From NCBI GenBank assembly GCA_038373865.1, contig JAXGGA010005180.1:16537-80536 (forward strand): a DNA stretch of 64,000 bases, given 5' to 3'. Position numbers and translations under genes: made by a program. The notes beneath the pieces are model-generated. The model did not search any database and was not told where the DNA came from. It saw only the letters and a list, made by a program, of their open reading frames with translations. Position 1 is the stretch's first letter, and each line of letters opens with the position of its first letter. This DNA is from Uloborus plumipes (taxonomy: Eukaryota > Arthropoda > Arachnida > Araneae > Uloboridae). Of the stretch, positions 57,257-64,000 are shown piece by piece.

Positions 57257-57576
57257 AAAGGGGGTTAATAACAGGGAAATACGAATTTTTTACAATAATT
57301 AGTGTTAAACCTTTTCCCACTAATATTCATGACGAAAAATAACTATGTAATGGTAAAAAATGAAGTTTTTTTTCATATGATCATTGGGTATTTTTTTCTT
57401 CATTTAATTTGACTAACGTTGACTTAACGTTGGCTTTGACTAAACGTTTCTGGAAACGTTTAGTCAAGGCTGTTAAAATTCAAATTTTAGACATAATCTC
57501 TCAATGCGACCCCCCCCCCCCCCAAAGAGCCTGTCCCGTATTTACAGTTCTTAAATCTGGCAACCCTGCTCTTATT

Positions 57577-58095
57577 GTAACAATTTTTCATCACTCTTGT
57601 GCCGATAAATAACTATCTACTTCTCATCAAATGCCCATTCATGTCATTAAAAGACGGCTCCACGAGAGAATGCCAACATTTGCTATTTGCGATTCTCTCT
57701 TTTAAATTGCCCACTAATGAATGCACAACTGCGATCCTTACTTCTCATTACTTCTCGTCGATGAAAGAACGGGACACACGAGTTGAAGAACGCCACTAAT
57801 GATGGGAGAAGGCTTTTAGACAATAATGGAGTGTAACGCTACTGGAGAGAGGTGCATTAGCGGGGCTTTTGTCTTGAAGCTCTGGAAGGGGATTATTGTT
57901 GTTCGCGTAGATATGCTTTTTGAGGTAATTGTATGTAGCAGTGTTGTAGGCACACCTTGGGTGGGATCATAGACCATATGTTTCTTTTGGGGGGGTTTGG
58001 GAATGGTATTGGCGAAGATTTTTCAAAGGGAGAAATTTTTTTCCCTTATCTTTTCAGCGTCACAACACAAATTCCATTCCTTATTTAAACTCCAA
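57577..58095. other. spacer, nothing recognised
   Basis: Contains short plus-strand frames with no recognisable product. Confidence 0.45.
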
Positions 58096-58099
58096 TTAA

Positions 58100-58661
58100 C
58101 CCTCGTGGGTCCCTCCCATTTCAGTTACACTCAAGACCCTTGGGGTCATAAACGACCCCAGTGCTTCCTTTAATTAATTTATTATGATTATTGAATGTTA
58201 CATGCATCATTTAAGTTCACACACTTTTTAAAGCTGAAATAATAAAAATAAAAAGGCACAATCAAAGTAAAATTTAGTTTATGCATTCAAATGAAAATTT
58301 TAGAGCAAAACTTACAATAACTGTAGATTTATTTACAACTGTTACAGACCTGAAAAAACATGATTTTTTGCAAGTGAATTTCAAACACTTATGACATATT
58401 TCGATGCATTTTCTATCCAGTTCTCTTGGACAAAAGTTGCAATGTCCTCTTTTTTTGGTATTCTGGGGAAGTGACCCCAAGGGTCCTGTGTGCAGAAAAT
58501 GCAATTCGGGAAAAATAAAACACAATAATAGCATTATTTTGAATAGAAAACTAGAAGAATAAAAGCCACGAAATGCCATTAAAAACAAATGATTGATTAA
58601 CAAGATATATTAAACAGAAATTGCATTGGGGTCACATATGACCCCAAGGAACCCACGAGGG
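58100..58661 (-). mobile_element. deleted piggyBac-type element with a transposase C-terminal remnant
   Basis: CCCTCGTGGGTCCC at the left and GGAACCCACGAGGG at the right are inverted ends flanked by TTAA (58096-58099 and 58662-58665), as in piggyBac. Subterminal GGGGTCATAAACGACCCC and GGGGTCACATATGACCCC are palindromic. On the minus strand about 58340-58470 encodes CNFCPRELDRK, ICHKCLKF and TCKKSC, matching the cysteine-rich C-terminal domain of piggyBac transposases that binds subterminal DNA. The catalytic core has been deleted. Confidence 0.88.
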
Positions 58662-58665
58662 TTAA

Positions 58666-59022
58666 AATCAAAGAAAAAACAAATTGTTTTGAAATTTGGC
58701 GTCTTGAATTTAATTTGTTCTTTTGCTGTGACGAGATGTTATAGGACCGACCCTAGTGTTTGGGTTTCGTATTTCTACCAATGGCTACTGTCCCCTGGAA
58801 TCGACTGGACTATTTATACCTGAGCATATAAATTTTGTTTTCAACTCAAAATCACTACTTATTCTTTTTCCTGTTTCCAAAACCAAGTTCTGCCCGCTCG
58901 AACATAAAAGCTCATGACACATAATTTAGCCAGCGGCTACGAAAACATAAACAAAGCTGAACTAGATTTATTTCACTAGTGAATTAAAAGTGAAGGACAG
59001 AAAAAGTTCTACTAATTGGGTA
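58666..59022. other. spacer, nothing recognised
   Basis: Lies between two TTAA-flanked elements; no gene seen. Confidence 0.45.
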
Positions 59023-59026
59023 TTAA

Positions 59027-59259
59027 CTTTTTAACTGTCATGCCCGAGATAGTCTCGGGCACAGCTGGTTTTCGAAAATGTCACGCCCGAGTATTACTCG
59101 GGGTATTTTTTTTTTTTTTTTTGAGTGCATCGTATTGTTATACCCGAATATATATCGGGAGACGTTTATTTCGGCTTCATCTCTTTGTCAAACCCGACTG
59201 TTTCTCGGGTTTGTGCTTGGAAAAGTGTTAAAAATCAAAATAACTTGACAGTTAAAGGG
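59027..59259. mobile_element. 233-bp piggyBac-type MITE with four CCCGA-N7-TCGGG palindromes
   Basis: CTTTTTAACTGTCA at the left and the complement of TGACAGTTAAAGGG at the right are inverted ends flanked by TTAA (59023-59026 and 59260-59263). The interior carries four 17-bp units CCCGA-N7-TCGGG at 59043-59059, 59086-59102, 59143-59159 and 59193-59209. At least two are preceded by a TGTCA word. Confidence 0.88.
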
Positions 59260-59263
59260 TTAA

Positions 59264-59818
59264 GCTCACGATATTTTGCATCAGATCTGTTTTTGCGCAT
59301 TTTGACACAAGCTTTCTCGCGATATTTATCGCGCTTCCTTTTACTCTGAAAAAAGAGCGAATGTGAACTACGATTCACAGTAAAATTAAATAGCAATAGT
59401 CATTGTTCAAAAAAAAAAAAGGAAGGACATGGTGTTGGAATGTAGGATGATCTGAAATGTAAAAAGCTACTTGTTCTGCTTGAACATATTTATTCACTTA
59501 TAATTAAGATCATCAAAATCTTTGTACGGGCAATCGCCTGCCATAAATTCTTTTTTAGCTAGCAAGGAACAAAAATAGCTCATGTGCATAGATATCATCA
59601 ATGACAAACACAATCCGAAGTTAAGGGAAAATCTATTTTTAATAACGAAACTCAAAAACTATTTTTTACAACTCATGAAACTATTTTTCTAAAAAGCGTC
59701 TTCGAACTATAAACGCTAGTAAGGTAGACAGCTCAGTTGAATGCACATTGCACACTTAAGCAAATTTTCAATTTCAAAAATTCATAGCTTCGTAAAAAAT
59801 AGTATTTGCTACATGACA
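59264..59818. other. spacer, nothing recognised
   Basis: AT-rich; no element end or gene. Confidence 0.45.
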
Positions 59819-59826
59819 GTAAAAAC

Positions 59827-60559
59827 TAGGGATGCACCGATTAATCGGCCGTACCGATTAATCGGCCATTTTGCCGATTATTAATAATCGGCAATATCGG
59901 ACCGATTAATCGGCCGAAAAACTATTTTTTTAAATATTATTCTCCAAAGTATACCTTAACTAAGAAACTATGAGAAATAATTTTATAAACAGTCATAATA
60001 ATCCTCACAGTTGATATAAAGTGTTTAATAAATTAATTCTCCTACTTTGAGTAAATATCATAGACAATGTTGGAACATTTTTCATGTGACGATAGTTACC
60101 TCCTTAGCATAGTGCTTTTAGATAACCTCTAATTTTCAAAGAATAAAAGAATAGAATTAAGATGCTACCAATTATTAAAAAAATTTTAATTAAAAGTACT
60201 CCTAAATTGAAGTGCTCACCACAGACTCCCCCACCCCCCCCTATTTTTTGAATTTTGATGTCCAATTAAAATAATTAACAATGTGTTAATGTAATAGGAT
60301 TGACATGAAAATTGGTTCAAGGAAATTTGATAAAATAGTGAAATCATTTTGTGAAAACTAGGAAATTGGAAAAAAATCTTCTCTCAGAAATAAATTACTT
60401 ACATCTCCAAACTCGGAATTCTATGAGAGAGAAAAAACAGTGATGGAAAAATTGAAAAAACAATCATCCTTATCATTAATAGGCTCAGCCGATTAATCGG
60501 CCGATTATCGACAGCCGATTAATCAGTAATCGGCCAATTTGCTTATCGGTACATCCCTA
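59827..60559. mobile_element. 733-bp hAT-type MITE with CGATTAATCGG repeats
   Basis: TAGGGATGCACCGATTAATC faces ATCGGTACATCCCTA. The 8-bp duplication gtaaaaac is perfect (59819-59826 and 60560-60567). Both ends contain repeated cgattaatcggcc words, candidate transposase-binding sites. It shares TAGGGATGnACCG with the ends of 35283-39486. Confidence 0.92.
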
Positions 60560-60567
60560 GTAAAAAC

Positions 60568-60876
60568 ATTTCAGATGATATAGGCAGTACTTAAAAAAAG
60601 AAAGGTGGGAGAGCGTTTATGGTTCTGCATCAGGTTTTATGGGGGGCTAAAACGAAAAAAAAAAAAAGACTCAGATCCAGTGAATGAACGCCCCTACCAG
60701 GGAGCAAGTGCAGCATTTTCTAGTCATTTTCTTTCGGTAAATGTGCAGAAAGGAGTTAGTTCTGCTGATTCATCTAAGAAAAATGCTTCAAACCTTAGTT
60801 TTTCATGAAAAATAAGAGGTGTTCATTCACTGGTCGGTATACCCTACTAAAAATGGAATTGAGTATGTATATATTC
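60568..60876. other. spacer, nothing recognised
   Basis: A-rich run near 60650; a plus-strand open frame without known content. Confidence 0.45.
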
Positions 60877-61017
60877 TGTACCTCAGAACCAGAGTAACGT
60901 AAGTCCATTTTCGTCATTTTTCGGTAGAGGGGAAAAACGATTGTCGAAATCATCGTTTTTCCCCTCTACTGAAAAATGACGAAAATGGACTCACGTTAGT
61001 CTGGTTTTGAGGTACAG
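60877..61017. repeat. 141-bp fold-back, 66-bp arms
   Basis: Bases 60877-60942 and 60952-61017 are inverted copies with few mismatches around a 9-base loop, with ctgtacctca at the outside and ggggaaaaacgat at the inside. It is probably a small fold-back MITE. Confidence 0.9.
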
Positions 61018-61028
61018 TATTATTGACT

Positions 61029-61323
61029 TCACTTCACACTCTCCAGGGTCCCCCGTACCTACCACAGCTTCGTGGTTTAACCGGGATAGGACCCTGAAGA
61101 GCGCTCTGTTCTTAATTTTGAACCAGAACCTAGGGTCGAGCAAACCCTAGGGCCCAGCACCCCCAGAGGTATCGTTTCACTTGGAGGACTTTGTGACCAC
61201 GACATTTTTAACGCCTCCCAGCCACCATTAATCAAGGCGGTGGATCTTTGATCGGCTGGGTTTCGAACCCGGGTCCCTCCGGACACGAGTCCGATGCCTT
61301 ACCGATCGGGCCACCACGGCCCC
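61029..61323 (-). mobile_element. tRNA-type SINE, copy 1
   Basis: In minus orientation it begins with a tRNA-like head: A-box-like TGGCCCGATCGGTAAGG (about 61298-61313) and B box GGGTTCGAAACCC (61258-61270), an internal RNA polymerase III promoter. A perfect 13-bp target duplication agtattattgact flanks it (61016-61028 and 61324-61336), proof of retroposition. The 5' duplication overlaps the end of the 60877-61017 fold-back, so the SINE landed there. Confidence 0.92.
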
Positions 61324-61444
61324 AGTATTATTGACTGCCACAATATTTCTCGATCAAATGCAAGATAATTGCAGATCATTAGCATATTCCTAAAATATCC
61401 TACCTCGCTTTTATACTTAGACGCCAAACATCTTGATAGGTATT

Positions 61445-62030
61445 TCACACACACCAGGGTCCCCCGTACCTACCACAACTCGTGGTTTAACCGGGATAGG
61501 AGCAAGGGCAGATCCAGAAATGTTTCAAGGGAGGGGCGATTGGTTTTTTTTTTCTTGCCCATTTTTTTCGCTATGTTATCCTTGTTAACACATGTCGATT
61601 ACAAATGTTTTCGTCTTCCATTTCGAAAAACTTCCAGATCAGAGCCCCGAATCCCCATCCTTTCCCTTAATGTCATCAAAGATCAACTAAAACTGCCTTT
61701 TTTGAACTTCAAATATCTAAAAACTGCTGGAGAAGAGTCCCTCAAGGGAGGGGCGATCGCCCCCATCGCCCCTCCCTTGTATCCACCTTTGGGTAGGAGT
61801 CTGAAGAGCGCTCTGTTCTTATTTTTGAACCAGAAAGCAAAGGGCCGAGAAAAACCCTTGGCCCAGCACCCCTAGAGTTATCGTTTCCCTTGGAGGACTT
61901 TATGACCACGACATTTTTAACGTCCCCCAGCCACCATTAATTAAGACGGTGGATCTTTGATCGGCTGGGATCGAACCCGGGTCCCTCCGCTCACGAGTCC
62001 GACGCCTTACCAATCGGTCTACCACGGCCC
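61445..62030 (-). mobile_element. tRNA-type SINE, copy 2, interrupted
   Basis: Same family and orientation as 61029-61323. A perfect 14-bp target duplication tcttgataggtatt flanks it (61431-61444 and 62031-62044). A 289-bp element (61503-61791) splits it near its 3' end. The tRNA-like head with B box lies near 61970-61985. Confidence 0.92.
61503..61791. mobile_element. hAT-type MITE inside SINE copy 2
   Basis: CAAGGGCAGATCC at the left and the complement of GTATCCACCTTTG at the right are imperfect inverted ends. Flanks gataggag and ggtaggag form an 8-bp duplication with one mismatch. Subterminal AGGGAGGGGCGAT motifs occur near both ends. Confidence 0.85.
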
Positions 62031-62044
62031 TCTTGATAGGTATT

Positions 62045-63180
62045 GATCTGTCGTGGAAGGAGATATAAATCTATGAGCTTTTAAGCGTAAACTTGCCGAC
62101 CAGTTTTGCCGCTGAGTTGTACGAATTTTTCTCTGTAGAAAATGTTTATTTGCTAGCGCAATGTCAATGCAGAAAAAACGACCTACTCTCGTTGCAAAAT
62201 TAATCGACTAGAAGCTTTTAAATACTATGTTTGGAAAAGGAATCAATCGTTTTCACAACTTACGTATTTTTTTATTATCTGACTGCCCAACTTGGTACTA
62301 TGTTGCAAATTGGCGAATTCTGTATTGTGGGAAGTTTGGTTAAAACATCTCCCAGAACCGTTGGTTTTAAACCACATTGCATTTAATAATTAGACTGCTC
62401 CAGTAATTATGGAAATTGTTGGAGTTGCCGCCATCAGGTTTCGAAATTAGGTTGTAAAAATTGGGCGTCATTGGCATCTATTTTTTTTTCAATTGTTAAA
62501 ATGCTCTACTTGGGCGTAAGTTTTAGTAATTTAAGTTGCTCAACTAACGTTTTCTACACACTTTATAAAACTAACAGTAAAAAAACGGATGACTGGCATA
62601 AAATTGCAGAAAAATGTTCGCTTAGAAAATGACGACTGTTTGTTAAGTCATGGTTCTCAAAACTGAAATTCTTAGTTGTAAAATATGACTAACCCCCGCT
62701 TATTTCGAACCCCGATTGCCATCCACACTCTTTCTCCTTGTGATTTCTGAACGATCCCCCGACTTAAGTGTACTTATATTAGAATACTGTTTTGCCAGCA
62801 ATTTCTGAAGTCCTTTGCGAATTCAGCATACATAACTGGATTATTTCCTCAGCATTGCGCAGTTTAATCTTATTTCGTTTCTTAGGCTACTTCCATTCTT
62901 GCGTTTCTTGCTCAAATGCGTCGAAAATGGAGTGGCGATAATCGTATTACGTTCGGAAACGCCATGAATCGTTTGAAATTTTCGAATTGAATCTCGAGTT
63001 TGCCTTTCTTTTTATTCTGTGTTCAACTTTGCACGAACGGTGTGCAGTTTTCTGTTCTTTTTAGGAGTTGAATTATCATAGAAGTTAGGTCTGCAACTAG
63101 AGGGCCTATTATATCGCAATCTTTGAAATGACCCCCCTGTTTAGATCATAAAAAAACGGAACATTAGGCAATTACTTTTA
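62045..63180. other. no gene recognised
   Basis: Moderately AT-rich sequence without clear element ends, splice-bounded exons or known protein. Confidence 0.45.
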
Positions 63181-63562
63181 TCTACTTATATTAAAAACTG
63201 AGTATCTTTCTAACTTTCTTTCTAACTATCTTTCTATCTTTCTATGTCACGCTTCTTTCTCCTGAACGCCAATGAACTGCAGGCTTCATTAGTTTCAATT
63301 TATATAATTATACGATTTTAATTAGCGAAGATATCAATCAATAAGTAGTCAAGTTTAAAGCGATTAAGCCTAATAAATGATTAAGTATGAAATCCATTCT
63401 TGCAAACCGTCGTTGCTATGAAACAGTGATAACAATGATAATGAGAATTTTGAATGAAGGCTTAACTAAATCAAACACGAAACTCATAAGCGGGCCACTT
63501 ACGTAGAATGTTTATCGCTAGCTACTGGTAACATTTTGAAACATTTATTTGTTGAAGAGCCA
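63181..63562 (+). mobile_element. Helitron-like fragment (5' end, truncated)
   Basis: Begins TCTACTTATATTAAAAACTG after an A, the same 5' end as the copy at 63563. Internal text at 63362-63450 resembles 1240-1310. No 3' CTRR hairpin precedes the next copy, so it is truncated or nested. Confidence 0.6.
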
Positions 63563-63946
63563 TCTACTTATATTAAAAACTGAGTATCTATGTCTGCTTT
63601 TTTCCTTTGAGCGAGCTGAACTTACTGAAACTTTCCTCACCATCTTGAAGGCGTGAAGCATCTCAATAATTCGAATGATTTTTTTATATAAGAAAAAAGT
63701 AAAGGCGTGAAGCGCCTGTAAGCGAGCCGCCTTGGCTGGGAGTAGTTTCTTTAATTTTTTTTCTCACTACTTTCAGGGCACGAAGTGCCCGTGCAACGCC
63801 GGGCCACGTGCGTGGTATGTCTTGAAATCGAATGAACATTAAATTATATCAAATAATATAACTTCAGCATGAGGTAAAAGTTAGAGAAGGGGGACGTTAT
63901 GCATCAACATGCCGCAGGAAGCTAATCTAGCTGCCCTGGCAGCTAG
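63563..63946 (+). mobile_element. Helitron-like element, second tandem copy
   Basis: Begins TCTACTTATATTAAAAACTG after A. Downstream come ggcacgaagtgcccgtgcaa and gccgggcc, hairpin-forming GC words typical of Helitron 3' regions. A CTAG followed by T occurs at 63943-63946 next to the palindrome agctgccctggcagct. Which of these is the true 3' end is uncertain. Confidence 0.5.
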
Positions 63947-64000
63947 TTGTTAGAGTAAAAAAAGAAAGAATGTCCCCAGTTTAGGCTATAAATAGCGAAA

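Larger units (their letters stand above)
56108..57568. mobile_element. 1.46-kb hAT-like element, CAGGGTTGCCAGA ends
   Basis: CAGGGTTGCCAGACGTCCCG at the left pairs with AAATCTGGCAACCCTG at the right. Perfect 8-bp duplications ctcttatt flank it (56100-56107 and 57569-57576). It contains the dispersed repeat copy B (56520-57070) and a MITE (57062-57256). Confidence 0.92.

Noticed and set aside
61369..61875. 168-codon plus-strand frame
   Set aside because: It crosses a SINE and an inserted MITE, so it is a chance frame through repeats.

Overview
The window reads as a stretch of animal nuclear genome: AT-rich and intron-rich, with very dense layered transposable elements and no bacterial-style gene packing. 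The transposon mix (a Ty3/gypsy element with a CCHC Gag, Helitrons, many hAT-type elements with 8-bp target duplications, TTAA-inserting elements and a tRNA-type SINE) suggests an arthropod, possibly a spider or other chelicerate. The lineage is inference; the sequence does not prove it.

One host gene organises the left two thirds. Nine short exons on the minus strand, between 40440 and 304, join with matching phase and canonical AG/GT splice sites into about 256 codons. They resemble MRG15/MORF4L1, the chromodomain plus MRG-domain chromatin reader: second half of the chromodomain, a basic linker, and most of the MRG domain. The chromodomain's first strands and the C-terminal end are not in view. 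These small exons were not called as ORFs and are the main hidden content of the window. The introns are the landing ground for nearly everything else up to 40.4 kb.

Layout, left to right: exon 9 and a perfect 159-bp tandem duplication that copies its 3' splice site (304-684); exon 8 (3289-3391); a Helitron (3587-4532) with a complete Ty3/gypsy retrotransposon 13 bp beyond it (4546-10993, minus strand, pol broken by one frameshift); repeat-rich intron with a 1-kb tandem duplication (14458-18330); exons 7 and 6 (19666-19939); a hAT-like element with palindromes identical to a nuclear-receptor IR3 site (22530-23592); a 4.6-kb element (24277-28909) carrying a nested, apparently intact TTAA-flanked transposon with a 572-residue Kolobok/Mutator-like transposase (25702-28740, CDS 26188-27906); exons 5 to 2 (29289-35163); a 4.2-kb hAT-like element (35283-39486); exon 1 (40373-40440).

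The right third (41-64 kb) has no host exon I can prove. It holds a 5'-truncated LINE, a 4.4-kb long-inverted-repeat element with transposon protein remnants and a second copy of the IR3 element, a 6.9-kb hAT-like element (48802-55677) containing a 4.1-kb TA-flanked palindrome that itself contains a further element, two piggyBac-type elements (one with four CCCGA-N7-TCGGG palindromes), two tRNA-type SINE copies with 13-14 bp target duplications, and Helitron-like ends at the right edge. Target duplications let much of the nesting order be read directly.
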